DNA from: a virus | Virus record (IMG/VR): IMGVR_UViG_3300046838_000123 | Location: 1 to 43,839 of that record | DNA: 43,839 nucleotides | Direction: 5' to 3' (one strand) | Part shown: positions 28,219-37,042 of the stretch, piece after piece | Layout of the letters: each line of letters begins with the position of its first letter | How positions within the stretch are numbered: the stretch's first letter is position 1 | The notes under the pieces: model-generated | Databases searched by the model: none | Told to the model about the DNA's origin: nothing | The model's input: the letters and a program-made list of their open reading frames with translations, nothing else | Translations under genes and position numbers: made by a program

Positions 28219-30006
28219 TTATGCGATCAACTTGTATCGGATGGGCCCCGGTACAGTCCCCTTCGTACCCGAACCGGTAAAGGTCGAGTTGAACGTCAAC
28301 GTCCCGGAGGTTGCGAGAATCTGAAACGCCGTGAACGCCGCCGCCCCATTGTTGAGCGCGACGCCAGCCCAGTTCTGATCGGTGGCGGGTTGGTATTTCG
28401 CCGGGATTCCGGTGATAGTGCAGGCGGTCGAGTTGCTCGTGGCAGTCAAAGAAGGCATCTCAAACGTGCAATCACTCCCCTGCTGCACGACCCCAATCGT
28501 GGCCGTGGGCGAGGTTGTGCAACCCGTGAGCGTGCCTGTGAAGCTGTCCAGCCGTCCGGAATACTGGTGAACGCCGTTGCCGGTGACGTTGTGATAGGTG
28601 GGCCATACGATCCCGGAATCCGCCAAAGTGGAGCATCCGGTGTTATCCAGCAACCCTTGGTTACAGGTCAGATCCCACTTGGATGTGGGGCTGCCCGAGG
28701 TGAAATTTTTGATCGCGAGCATCCAGGCGTTGGACACGAGGATCGCATGCCCGAAGCCACCCGAGGTGTCATCCGCGATGGTGAATCCATTCGAGATCGA
28801 GATCTGCGACTGCCCGGACGCCGGTGTATCAACCTTGATGCCCCAGCCATTGTTAGCTTCGAGCCACAGTCCATCCAAGGCAATGATGGACAGTCCCAGC
28901 GTATTGTTGATGTTGGCGCCGATATGAACGGCGCCGGTGGTGAAATCACCGAGCGTGCCATTACTCTCGATGTCGCAGTCGAGCATGTGCAGGTGCGAGC
29001 CGCCGTCGTAGTCCAGCCCAAAGAGAGTGTTGGAGTTGAAGGTGCAGTTGTAAAAGAGTATTCGATTGTCCGCAGAGCCGGTGGTATCGGTACGGCAGTA
29101 AGCCCCATAGCGGGCCAGTACGAACTGACACGTATCGAAGTAAGCATCCAGACACGAGCGCAAGTTCACACACGCGCTGAACCCCAGGAAGATGACGTTG
29201 CGCATCACCACGCCTGCAATGCCGTGCAGCGAGATGCCATCCGTGACCGCCATGTGCGCACTGCCTTGAAGCGAGATGTTCTCAATGACCAGTTGGGCCG
29301 GTTGCGGTGCTCCGGCCGGAGTGGGACCCAGGAAAGTCATCAGCGCACTCGGAGTTCCGGTGAGCGTCAGTAAAGACTTCGCGGTGGAGGATCCGGTAAT
29401 GCGCAAGGAGCAATTGCCAATCACTCCCGTCAAGGTGAGCGACAGGTTGCCGCACTTGAAATTGCAGTTGGGTCCGATCCAGATGACGCCATGGCATTGC
29501 AACGCCACATTCAGGGCGTTCTGCATGGCCGCGGTCGAATCCGCGCTTCCGGTGGGATCGGCCCCATAGCGACGCGGATCGATGTAGGGATCCACTGGAT
29601 ACTGATAGTGGATGGGCGTGACGCTCGCGTCGATTTCCGCTTGGGTCCGCGGCTGAGTCTGCGGCCAGAACAGGCTGACAAAAGCCGCCGCATCGAAACT
29701 GGCGTTATACGGATCGATGGTCCCCCGAGCTCCGGGCACGACCGCACCCGGAATCAGCGGGTTGTTCTGATCCGGGTAGAATAAAATGACCTTGTAAGCC
29801 GGCAGTGCATCGTTCAGCCAGATTTGGGGAAACACTCCATTGCTGTCGGACTGGATGGGATTACTTAATGCAATCGACAGCGCGGCGTCCGCGTAGATCG
29901 GTTGCGGAGTGCTCGTGGTCGTGGCATAGAATGCGGCGAATGCACCCGGAATCGGTGCGTTGCCCTGGTCCGTCGCGCGAAAGTAAGGGGCGAAGAGAAT
30001 TGCCAT
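28219..30006 (-). CDS. Tailspike with pectate-lyase-type beta-helix, 595 aa
   Basis: The N-terminal head-binding-like part (ILFAPYFRATDQGNAPIPGA, AFYATTTSTPQPIYADAALS) resembles modules that attach spikes to podovirus tails. DPRRYGADPTGSADSTAAMQNALN near residue 145 is the usual entry to a Pectate_lyase_3 beta-helix, followed by parallel beta rungs to about residue 500. The C-terminal domain (GLAWS-like region with TFNSTFTGSGTKGTVPGP) is probably a trimerisation or carbohydrate-binding cap. Likely binds or degrades host surface polysaccharide. Confidence 0.85.
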   Translation of the reverse strand: MAILFAPYFRATDQGNAPIPGAFAAFYATTTSTPQPIYADAALSIALSNPIQSDSNGVFPQIWLNDALPAYKVILFYPDQNNPLIPGAVVPGARGTIDPYNASFDAAAFVSLFWPQTQPRTQAEIDASVTPIHYQYPVDPYIDPRRYGADPTGSADSTAAMQNALNVALQCHGVIWIGPNCNFKCGNLSLTLTGVIGNCSLRITGSSTAKSLLTLTGTPSALMTFLGPTPAGAPQPAQLVIENISLQGSAHMAVTDGISLHGIAGVVMRNVIFLGFSACVNLRSCLDAYFDTCQFVLARYGAYCRTDTTGSADNRILFYNCTFNSNTLFGLDYDGGSHLHMLDCDIESNGTLGDFTTGAVHIGANINNTLGLSIIALDGLWLEANNGWGIKVDTPASGQSQISISNGFTIADDTSGGFGHAILVSNAWMLAIKNFTSGSPTSKWDLTCNQGLLDNTGCSTLADSGIVWPTYHNVTGNGVHQYSGRLDSFTGTLTGCTTSPTATIGVVQQGSDCTFEMPSLTATSNSTACTITGIPAKYQPATDQNWAGVALNNGAAAFTAFQILATSGTLTFNSTFTGSGTKGTVPGPIRYKLIA

Positions 30007-30015
30007 GATTACCCT

Positions 30016-30162
30016 GTGAAACCGTGGGAATGGGCCGTCGCAGCACGACCGTTAGGCGCGCTGATCATCATGTTTTGCGTGGTGGCGCCCATCCGCTGGG
30101 CGATCATGAAATGCGTCCCCGAGGGACGAATCAAACGGTTGCTATTGACCCGACTGAATTAG
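30016..30162 (+). CDS. Small membrane protein on the opposite strand, 48 aa
   Basis: GTG start: VKPWEWAVAARPLGALIIMF, then CVVAPIRWAIMKCVPEGRIK and RLLLTRLN. One membrane helix followed by PxGRxKRxLL, a pattern seen in small phage membrane proteins. It fills the gap between the tailspike and the 563-aa gene, and overlaps the end of the latter by 21 bp. No clear Shine-Dalgarno or promoter. Plausible but unproven. Confidence 0.45.
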   Translation: MKPWEWAVAARPLGALIIMFCVVAPIRWAIMKCVPEGRIKRLLLTRLN

Positions 30163-31833
30163 CGGCAGCGTCGCCGCCGTAGCCGGTAGAACCGCATTTG
30201 GGGCTTGGCGCAGGCTTTGAAGGGCGGCGGTTCCGAGCAGGCCGGGTGCATAGTTCGGCGTCGCCAGCAGTCGTTGGCCAGCCCCGCTCAGAAGTCCTTG
30301 CCGCACCGCATAGGGCGCGGCTGTGCCGGCGGCCGCGGCAGCCGCCAGGGGAATGTTGCCCGTCGCCAGCGCGTACAGCGCGCCACTGCCGCCGACGGTC
30401 GCGGCCAGTTTGGATACCCCGACGCCGCCCTTGGGCAGTTTGGTGGCATCCCCAAAGTGATCGGCGAACCGCGCCACGAGCCCGAAGCCGTCGGACATCG
30501 GCTTGCCTTTCTGCAATTGGGCGGCCAGGCGTTGGGCATTGACGTTACCGCCTTTCAGCGCCGCTTCGGCCTGGTAGGACTTGGCGATCGTGGTGCGTGC
30601 TTGTTGGAATGCGGGTAAGAGATCCGTATTGCCGCTGACTTCCAGATGGCGACCGATCATCTCCTCGAGTGCATTCGCGCCTTGCGATTGAGCTTGGGCG
30701 ATTGCCCGCGTATCGGCGCTTTTTGAAACCGCCGCTTCCGCGAAATTGGCTGAAGCCTGCTGCCTCAATCGTTTGGAATATTCGATGGCGCCGGCCGCAG
30801 AGAATTTATCCTGACTGAGCGAGTTGACCAGCGTATCAATTTTCTCAGCTGCTGCAGTGGTGGCGCCGGGAAACTCCTTGGCGACTTCTTCCGGGACATT
30901 GGTCAGCTTGGCCAAATCATCCAAGTACTGCGAATCGGTCGCGATCTGCCCGACTTGCTTGATCTGGGCATAGATCTGCCCTGCTTTCGCACGGACGTCG
31001 GCCAGGGCCTGTTGAGTGATGGGCGCGGTCTTGGGCAGTCCTAAATCCGTAGCGACCAACGAATTGGTTACCTTCTGATTGACCGCCTGAGCGCCCTGTT
31101 TCGTCGCGGCTTTGCCCGAAATGCTCTCCAGCGCCGTTGCGGCCGCACTGGGATTGACCTCGGTGGGAGGAACGACATAGCCGGCCTGTCGGCCTTCCTG
31201 CAGTACGGCATCCCGCACCGAATTGGTCGCGGTGGCATCGACCGCGCTCTGAACTCGCCCAGCCAGAATGCGCTTGGCGCCTGCGGCCACAGCATTGCCG
31301 ACCGCCTGCCCTCCGGCTCCTAGGACGCCCCCCACGGCGAGATTGCGCAGGGTCTCACCGGTTGAGACTGAAGGCTGCAGCGCCCCCATAACGGCTCCTA
31401 CGGCTCCTGCGCCGGCGATGGTATTCGCACCCGGAATGGCCATGGCGGGCAGCGTATCGACCACGTTGCCTACGACATTGCCGACTTTGCCGGCGCCCGT
31501 GCTCATCAGAGGCGCATCGAGCCGCCGCGATTCCGCCACGTCCTGCCGATTGACCAGCCCCAGATACTGCCCGGCTCCCCGACCAAGGTCCGCCGTGGCC
31601 TTGCCGGCACCGGCCAGGAAGTTCTGCACGCCTTGACCAATCGGAATATGGGTATCCAGTGGACCCAACTGCAGGGTATCGCCGCCGGTCGCGGGATTGG
31701 GCGGTGGCTCCGCAGTGGCTTGAGGGGCGGTGCCTTGCGCGCGAATGTAGTCCGCCAGCTGCTTTGCGCCCGCGGTATCGCCTGCGGCATCGGCTTTCTG
31801 CAGTGCGGCGTAAACGGGGACAAGATCGGCCAT
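30142..31833 (-). CDS. Putative internal virion / DNA-ejection protein, 563 aa
   Basis: Begins MADLVPVYAALQKADAAGDT with AGAKQLADYIRAQ, a motif found at the N-terminus of many podovirus injection proteins. Gly/Ala-rich amphipathic stretches follow (NTIAGAGAVGAVMGALQPSV), then long helices (SKSADTRAIAQAQSQGANAL) and a hydrophobic C-terminus. It sits as the third of three consecutive injection-type genes, as in P22 (gp7, gp20, gp16). It would be packaged and enter the host envelope with the DNA. Confidence 0.75.
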   Translation of the reverse strand: MADLVPVYAALQKADAAGDTAGAKQLADYIRAQGTAPQATAEPPPNPATGGDTLQLGPLDTHIPIGQGVQNFLAGAGKATADLGRGAGQYLGLVNRQDVAESRRLDAPLMSTGAGKVGNVVGNVVDTLPAMAIPGANTIAGAGAVGAVMGALQPSVSTGETLRNLAVGGVLGAGGQAVGNAVAAGAKRILAGRVQSAVDATATNSVRDAVLQEGRQAGYVVPPTEVNPSAAATALESISGKAATKQGAQAVNQKVTNSLVATDLGLPKTAPITQQALADVRAKAGQIYAQIKQVGQIATDSQYLDDLAKLTNVPEEVAKEFPGATTAAAEKIDTLVNSLSQDKFSAAGAIEYSKRLRQQASANFAEAAVSKSADTRAIAQAQSQGANALEEMIGRHLEVSGNTDLLPAFQQARTTIAKSYQAEAALKGGNVNAQRLAAQLQKGKPMSDGFGLVARFADHFGDATKLPKGGVGVSKLAATVGGSGALYALATGNIPLAAAAAAGTAAPYAVRQGLLSGAGQRLLATPNYAPGLLGTAALQSLRQAPNAVLPATAATLPLIQSGQ

Positions 31834-33300
31834 TTACTTGTATTTCTCGAGCAACGATTGAATCGCGGCCGGATGAGCGCTCTGTGCTGGCGGGGATCCG
31901 CGGAGTGTGCTGAGTACCTGCTGCGCATGCGAGTTCAACAACGTCAGTGGATCGGCCGTCGTGCCCATGCCCTGGTTGTACTGATCGCCGATCGCCGCCG
32001 TACGGGAGGCGAGCAGTTCGGTGATGTTCTTCACGGCCGCTTTCTTCTGCTCGAGCGAGGCATTGGGATCGAGTTCCTCGAGATAGCGCTTCACATCGGC
32101 TTCCGCCCCGCCCTGACCTCGAAAGACCGCCGTCAATTCGCTCGCCAGCGCACTGGCCGTTTGCTTGAACTGTGTCGGTCCCGCGCTTCCCGTCAACTGA
32201 GCCGCCTGGTTCTGCAGATAATTCAGCGGCGTCAGCGCGTGACTGGCGGTACCCCCAATCTGCGAATCGAGCGTGCCCAGATGCCCGATCGCCGTATTGA
32301 GCGACTTGATGTTCTGTGCACTCTTGCCAGAGGTGAAGTCGTTGCGCGTCTTCGCTCGCGCGTTGTAGTTCACCGCATCAAAGTTCGGATCGTACTGACT
32401 CACCGCCGAGATCATCTGCTGCCAGTAGGGAGATTTCAGCGCAAAGCCTGCAGGAAATGCCATGCGGCCTTCCGCAAGCGCCTTGACTTGAGCCTGTTGG
32501 GTGGGACCTAACGTAGATAGGAAATCCTGTCCCGTGAGGCCATTGGCCGCGCCACCGACCATCCCTCCAGGGAAGTAGGTCGCTGCGTTGAACGCCTGCT
32601 TACCAGCGGCTTGGGAGGCTGGGGTGTAAACGGGCAACCCATCCGGTCCCACGACGGGCTTGAGATCGTTCGCCGCCGTGATGTTCTGTCCCCGCATCGT
32701 CACGCCCCGATTGAGCGCTTCCTGTTGTGCGCGGGCCTCTATGGCCGCCTGTGCACGGGCTTGTTCTCCACCGGGTCCTTCCTGCTTGTAGTGGTCCTCG
32801 ATCATCTTCTGGTGCGCGTCGAACTGCTTCGCTGGGTCCACCAAGCCGGCCATAGACTGTTGAGCCACTTGTGCGGCCTGCTGTCTCAAAGCATTGGGAT
32901 CCTGCGCCAGTTTCGCGAACGCGCCCGGCCCATGATGTTGATCATACTGCTGGATGAAATCCGGAGCCTTCTGTTGAATTACCGCGGCTGGATTATCCGA
33001 GTTCGCAGCCTCGGATGCGACGAGATAGGTTTGCCGATAGTGATTGGTCAAATCAGCAATGTGTGCCTCGGTCAACTTCTGAGAGGCCGAAACACCTGCC
33101 ATCCCTCCGCCAGCCTTGATCAGCGTGGGAAGATCAGCGTTGGGATTTTGTGTGAGCGCCGTATCGATGCCGCTCTGATCCTGCTGTTGCTTCTGCGCTT
33201 CTGTCAAAGCCAGCGCATTCATCTGCTGCTTCTGCTGTTGGCCCTTGATCGCGCCCACTTGCTGCAGGACATCGCCGAGATTAACCGGGTTGTATGCCAT
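31834..33300 (-). CDS. Putative DNA-injection protein, 488 aa (P22 gp20-like position)
   Basis: Gln-rich helical start (DVLQQVGAIKGQQQKQQMNA), Ala/Gln-rich middle, and a C-terminal helical domain with SLNTAIGHLGTLDSQIGG and AVFRGQGGAEADVKRYLEEL. Composition and order match podovirus ejection proteins. The last segment resembles a conserved C-terminal module of phage DNA-transfer proteins. Only two bases separate it from the upstream gene. Confidence 0.75.
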   Translation of the reverse strand: MAYNPVNLGDVLQQVGAIKGQQQKQQMNALALTEAQKQQQDQSGIDTALTQNPNADLPTLIKAGGGMAGVSASQKLTEAHIADLTNHYRQTYLVASEAANSDNPAAVIQQKAPDFIQQYDQHHGPGAFAKLAQDPNALRQQAAQVAQQSMAGLVDPAKQFDAHQKMIEDHYKQEGPGGEQARAQAAIEARAQQEALNRGVTMRGQNITAANDLKPVVGPDGLPVYTPASQAAGKQAFNAATYFPGGMVGGAANGLTGQDFLSTLGPTQQAQVKALAEGRMAFPAGFALKSPYWQQMISAVSQYDPNFDAVNYNARAKTRNDFTSGKSAQNIKSLNTAIGHLGTLDSQIGGTASHALTPLNYLQNQAAQLTGSAGPTQFKQTASALASELTAVFRGQGGAEADVKRYLEELDPNASLEQKKAAVKNITELLASRTAAIGDQYNQGMGTTADPLTLLNSHAQQVLSTLRGSPPAQSAHPAAIQSLLEKYK

Positions 33301-33301
33301 G

Positions 33302-33979
33302 CTATGCCGCCAATGGAGCTGCAGCCGCCGCTGTACTCGGATTCAAATATTTATAGAGGAGATAGTTAGATGCTAATCCATTCGCCGTACTACCGATAGT
33401 TTGTCCGACCTCTCCATAGGCCGAGGCGCGTGCATTGCCAGCTGACATCAGCGCGCCGCTGTTTTGATTCGCCATGTTTGTTCCAGCAGCCTGCGTTGCA
33501 TTCGTAGCGGCTTGTCCAGCACCAGCAACACCTGAAAGACGGCTCACATAATCGCCAAAGTTCTGATTGGCCAAGCCGGTAGCATACGTCGCGCCCGCTT
33601 TGACCGCAGCACCCGAGAGTAATCCTCCACGAGCCGCAGCAGATCGGTTGATGGCATCCTGCCCTTGCCCCAGATTGAACTGGAAGTCGGGCGAGGTTGA
33701 GAAGCTGGAGAAATCCGCTTTCCCGCTTCCCTTCACCACATTGCCATTCGCATCGACCGAATCTAGACCGTAAAGCTTGGCGATCTGATCCAGCGCGCTG
33801 GCTCCCGTGGTTCTCCAGGGAGCCTGATCTGATCGGGTTTGCTGATACTCAGAACCTTGCTGAGCAATGGACGCATTGGTCGCTGATTTGACAGCGCCGG
33901 CTTGCTTATTGGCGGAATAGATCGCAGCGCCTGCACCGACGACCGCAGCCGTCCCAATCGCTGCAACAATAGCACTCAT
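33302..33979 (-). CDS. DNA transfer protein, P22 gp7-like, 225 aa
   Basis: Clear family features: a hydrophobic Ala/Gly N-terminus, then DQAPWRTTGASALDQIAKLY, SPDFQFNLGQGQDAINRSAA and ARGGLLSGAAVKAGATYATG, LANQNFGDYVSRLSGVAGAG. This is the podovirus DNA-transfer/injection family. In P22 gp7 leaves the virion during infection and inserts in the envelope. Confidence 0.87.
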   Translation of the reverse strand: MSAIVAAIGTAAVVGAGAAIYSANKQAGAVKSATNASIAQQGSEYQQTRSDQAPWRTTGASALDQIAKLYGLDSVDANGNVVKGSGKADFSSFSTSPDFQFNLGQGQDAINRSAAARGGLLSGAAVKAGATYATGLANQNFGDYVSRLSGVAGAGQAATNATQAAGTNMANQNSGALMSAGNARASAYGEVGQTIGSTANGLASNYLLYKYLNPSTAAAAAPLAA

Positions 33980-34440
33980 GACAATACTTCCCGATGAAGG
34001 GCCGCGCCCAACTCTTTGACCGATTCCGCAGATTCGAAAATATCAGCCTCCAGCATTGATATATCCCGCGAATCCGTTGGATTCGGATGAATGGTTCTGG
34101 CCACTACCGGCGTCGCCGTATATAGCACCATTTGATATCCTGGCAACGTGAGAATCTCTGATGGAGCTTGAAACGCCTCTTGATGCCCTTCCCTGTGAAT
34201 GAGGACTAATGACCCCTCCAACAGTTGGCATACATGCCCGTGGCGATGGATGCGGCCCACAATCAGAACATCTGCGGGAATACGAATCTCGCGAATATAG
34301 AGCCCCTTCTCAAACTGGTGCTGGAGCGGACATTCCGTTTGCTCCATAGTCAGGAACTGGTGCGTCAGATACGCCACCTTTTCCGTCCATGTCAGGCCCG
34401 GCAACTGGTCCCATTGGGGGATAGGTAGCTCGTTTGACAT
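33976..34440 (-). CDS. Cupin-like conserved phage protein, 154 aa
   Basis: QFEKGLYIREIRIPADVLIV, GRIHRHGHVCQLLEGSLVLI and APSEILTLPGYQMVLYTATP give a single-domain cupin beta-barrel pattern with IHxxGH as the likely metal or ligand motif. Similar proteins accompany injection genes in other podoviruses, role unknown. Its ATG follows AGAGGA. The ATG at 34440 lies within the preceding 73-aa frame. Stop overlaps the next ATG by ATGA. Confidence 0.75.
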   Translation of the reverse strand: MSNELPIPQWDQLPGLTWTEKVAYLTHQFLTMEQTECPLQHQFEKGLYIREIRIPADVLIVGRIHRHGHVCQLLEGSLVLIHREGHQEAFQAPSEILTLPGYQMVLYTATPVVARTIHPNPTDSRDISMLEADIFESAESVKELGAALHREVLS

Positions 34441-34531
34441 CGGTCATCCTCTGCAAGCACAACAAGGTCGAGACAGCACCGTTCAGTTTGATCAGCTCGC
34501 CCAGGATCTGTCGCAGTAAGTCATCGTTCAT
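34310..34531 (-). CDS. Small ORF, 73 aa, overlapping the cupin gene by 131 bp
   Basis: ATG in an ATGA overlap with the upstream gene. MNDDLLRQILGELIKLNGAV is a convincing amphipathic helix; the rest is Pro/Gly-rich and lies in the overlap. The N-terminal part is probably translated, and the long overlap may be a non-essential extension. Confidence 0.45.
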   Translation of the reverse strand: MNDDLLRQILGELIKLNGAVSTLLCLQRMTDVKRATYPPMGPVAGPDMDGKGGVSDAPVPDYGANGMSAPAPV

Positions 34532-35157
34532 GGATCAACCCTCGCGGACAGCGTGCCGGAGGCAAGATCTAAGAGGCCCCCGGATTCATTTTGAAATCGC
34601 ACCGACACCGTATTAGTGGATGACACCCACGCGGTGATCGTGATGCCCTGCGTGTCGAGCGAGAACGCGGCGCGTGCGAACTGCCCCAAGGCCGCCCCCG
34701 TTACTGTCACCGTGGTTGTGGCACCGGCCCCGTCAGCCAGGGAAGGCGGGTCGTACGTCGCTGAGCCGGTCAGGGGTAATAGCTGATACCTCGCATCCGT
34801 GAGCACCAGTACCGCGGTCGTTTCGGCGGCAATCGCGGCCGTGACTTCGGAATCCCGGGCGATGGTTCCCGGGATATCGGTATCGGCCAGCAGACCGAAG
34901 GTGAGCGCGCCTGCGCGGCGTACGAGGAATGTGTCGTTCGCGCTCGCCACAATGTCCGCAGGCGTGCCAGGTGTACCCTGCAGTCGTCCGATGACACTCG
35001 CGGGCGCACTGTCGCGCAGTTTCGGGTTCGTGACCGCGCCGTCCTGAAGCTTGATGATCGCGACCGAGTTGTCATCGGGAACGACCGGCGTGCCCCGACA
35101 AAACCGATCCCAGTCCGCCTGGCTGGTGGGCGGAAAGCCCGGCGGTCTAAGCGGCAT
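34528..35157 (-). CDS. Fibre-like structural protein, 209 aa
   Basis: Short N-terminal virion anchor (PGFPPTSQADWDRFCRGTPV), a repeat-type segment (KLQDGAVTNPKLRDSAPASV) and a C-terminal beta module (TTTVTVTGAALGQFARAAFS, ISGTLSAR-type end) shared with phage fibres and spikes. Probably a head or tail decoration or short fibre. Follows the gp10-like gene with an 11-bp overlap. Confidence 0.65.
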   Translation of the reverse strand: MPLRPPGFPPTSQADWDRFCRGTPVVPDDNSVAIIKLQDGAVTNPKLRDSAPASVIGRLQGTPGTPADIVASANDTFLVRRAGALTFGLLADTDIPGTIARDSEVTAAIAAETTAVLVLTDARYQLLPLTGSATYDPPSLADGAGATTTVTVTGAALGQFARAAFSLDTQGITITAWVSSTNTVSVRFQNESGGLLDLASGTLSARVDP

Positions 35158-36532
35158 CGCTGGTGAACGCCTGCACTAACGTACGACGCACAGGGTCGCT
35201 CAAGGAATATCTATAGCACCGACCCTGATTTCGATTGGTGCCGCCCAGCCGGTTGATCCGAGCCGAGCGTTTGAAATCACCGCGTTTTCCCAACCCGCGC
35301 CAGATCTCATTGCTCCACGTGCGGCCGTCATCGTCCGAGAATTGCACCATGACTTGAGGATCGGAGCCCTGCCCTGTCACCACGCCCACCCCTTGCTCAA
35401 ATATGAGCTCGAGGTAGGCGTGATCCAAGGTCGGCTCATCCGCAGGGTGGGGAATCGTTGGAGATGTCACGACGGACACCAGCGGATCGCCCCACTCCGT
35501 GAAGGTCTCGGGGTCCAAAATGCCCAAGCGGTTGGACGTGCGATCACCCACCAGCGTGAGGTTATTACCCCGGATCGTGAAGGCCGCCCGCCAATTCGGG
35601 ATGCCGTAGCTCTTGCGCTCGTGCCAGAACTTGGTCGAGATATCCAGCGTCCAAGTCGCCTCCTGATAGGTCAGCGAGTACATGGCATGCCCGTTTTCGA
35701 TCCAGTCGTTGCCTACGCACTCCTGGGAGGCGTATTGGGCGATGGCCTGCTCCATGGCCGTGGTGGAGACGCGCACCGGCGTATAGCCCTCCACGCGTCT
35801 CACCGTGCCGTCGTGCGCCGGAAAGTAGATCGTGTTATCGACGTTCCGCGGTCCATATTTGGACGTGCAGCCCACCTCCATGTAACCGGAGGCGGTTCGG
35901 GTCAGCGGGAACGCCGGATCGCCCGAGTTGTACCAGACTTCCGTCGAATCCCGACCGAAGAGAAAGACCTCGCGGTGATTGGTGATCCCCACCACGATGT
36001 CATCCGGTGCCGCTTCCGCCGAGGCAAAGTCCAGCGCATCCCAGTTGGACGGATCAAAGGCCGTGTGATTGAGGCAGACCCGTCCATCACCGGGTCCACC
36101 GATCATATAACCGTCGAGGAAGGCCACCCACTCGTAACCGGGGAAGTCCGGATCTGCGATGGGTGCGGTCACCGCGCCATCCCATAGATACGACGGTCCG
36201 TTCACCGTCACCATAACGTGCGAGCCATCACCGTCCATGAAGACCGGCCCGCTGCCAGGGATATCACCCAGCGTGGTGATCGTCCCAACATCCGAGATGC
36301 TGTAAAGCTTGACGCCAGAGACGACGTAGAACGTCTTGTTGACGATGATCCCGCCGCGCATCGGGCCCGTGCCGACCTGAAGGTAGTCCCGAATTCCATG
36401 ACAGCACACGACGACGTAGGGTGTCTTAGATCCTGGAGGCGCGGGCTCCAGATAACTGTTGACCATCTGCTGGGCGGACACCGGCAGGGAGGCGTGTTGG
36501 TAGCTTTGCAGCCCAAATGCGATGGCCGGCAT
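35147..36532 (-). CDS. Packaged DNA stabilisation protein, P22 gp10-like
   Basis: Protein of 461 aa: YQHASLPVSAQQMVNSYLEP opening, GIIVNKTFYVVSGVKLYSIS, PSYLWDGAV, and WVAFLDGYMIGGPGDGRVCL are the repeating blades of the P22 gp10 tail-hub family. P22 gp10 is 472 aa. It closes the portal channel after packaging and links to the tail needle. Its GTG/ATG start overlaps the gp4-like stop, the same order as in P22 (gp4-gp10). Confidence 0.9.
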   Translation of the reverse strand: MPAIAFGLQSYQHASLPVSAQQMVNSYLEPAPPGSKTPYVVVCCHGIRDYLQVGTGPMRGGIIVNKTFYVVSGVKLYSISDVGTITTLGDIPGSGPVFMDGDGSHVMVTVNGPSYLWDGAVTAPIADPDFPGYEWVAFLDGYMIGGPGDGRVCLNHTAFDPSNWDALDFASAEAAPDDIVVGITNHREVFLFGRDSTEVWYNSGDPAFPLTRTASGYMEVGCTSKYGPRNVDNTIYFPAHDGTVRRVEGYTPVRVSTTAMEQAIAQYASQECVGNDWIENGHAMYSLTYQEATWTLDISTKFWHERKSYGIPNWRAAFTIRGNNLTLVGDRTSNRLGILDPETFTEWGDPLVSVVTSPTIPHPADEPTLDHAYLELIFEQGVGVVTGQGSDPQVMVQFSDDDGRTWSNEIWRGLGKRGDFKRSARINRLGGTNRNQGRCYRYSLSDPVRRTLVQAFTSDAA

Positions 36533-36906
36533 CAGAAATACTCGGTCCTGACGACTTGGCTGACGACCGTGGGCGAGAGAATCTTCCTTAACTGCCGCTC
36601 TGCCATGCTCGTCGTGGGCAGGCCCAAAATACCTTCCTGTGCGATCTTCGAACGTTTCGGCTCGCCTAACATGAAGTCATCGACCAGCAAAGCCGCGACC
36701 ATGGCGATGATCGAATCCACCATCACATCCTCGATGCCGTCATCGAAGTCAATTGTCGCGATGTCCAAATCCTGCAGTTGCTTTTGGATGGCATCGCACT
36801 TCTCCCCGATCAGCTCCCCGTCCTCCGCGCTCAGGGAGTTTGAGACGGCCAACACTCCCAGTTTCCGGGCTACGCGCTCCTTGAATTGCGGCAGTGACAC
36901 ACTCAC
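36532..36906 (-). CDS. Head-completion/tail accessory factor, P22 gp4-like
   Basis: GTG start at 36906 with GGGAGG upstream. 124 aa including LPQFKERVARKLGVLAV, EKCDAIQKQLQDLDIATIDF and a C-terminal helix. Family members bind the portal after packaging to form the adaptor ring for gp10. Length and order match P22 gp4 (166 aa, C-terminally longer). Confidence 0.82.
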   Translation of the reverse strand: MSVSLPQFKERVARKLGVLAVSNSLSAEDGELIGEKCDAIQKQLQDLDIATIDFDDGIEDVMVDSIIAMVAALLVDDFMLGEPKRSKIAQEGILGLPTTSMAERQLRKILSPTVVSQVVRTEYF

Positions 36907-37042
36907 GAAACCTCCCGGTATTCAACAGTCCCTTGGCAACACCTGATGGAACGTCCTTGCTCCATCCCCTCGTAGCGGCAACCGGCCCGTAGTCGGGGAA
37001 CTCCCCCGACCACGAGCCTTCGCCGATGAACTCAACCTTCAC
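36749..37042 (-). CDS. Small conserved-looking ORF, 97 aa, overlapping the gp4-like gene by 158 bp
   Basis: The first 45 residues (MKVEFIGEGSWSGEFPDYGP, VAATRGWSKDVPSGVAKGLL) look like a small beta protein seen near capsid genes in other phages. The remaining half lies in the gp4 frame region and is Gly/Arg-rich and disordered. The ATG overlaps the upstream stop (ATGA at 37042-37039). The N-terminal half is probably the functional part. Confidence 0.55.
   Translation of the reverse strand: MKVEFIGEGSWSGEFPDYGPVAATRGWSKDVPSGVAKGLLNTGRFRECVTAAIQGARSPETGSVGRLKLPERGGRGADRGEVRCHPKATAGFGHRDN

Noticed and set aside
28063-29373. Plus-strand open frame of 436 codons opposite the tailspike
   Set aside because: Composition is Arg/Val/Gly-rich without domains and the opposite strand encodes a clear Pectate_lyase-type spike.
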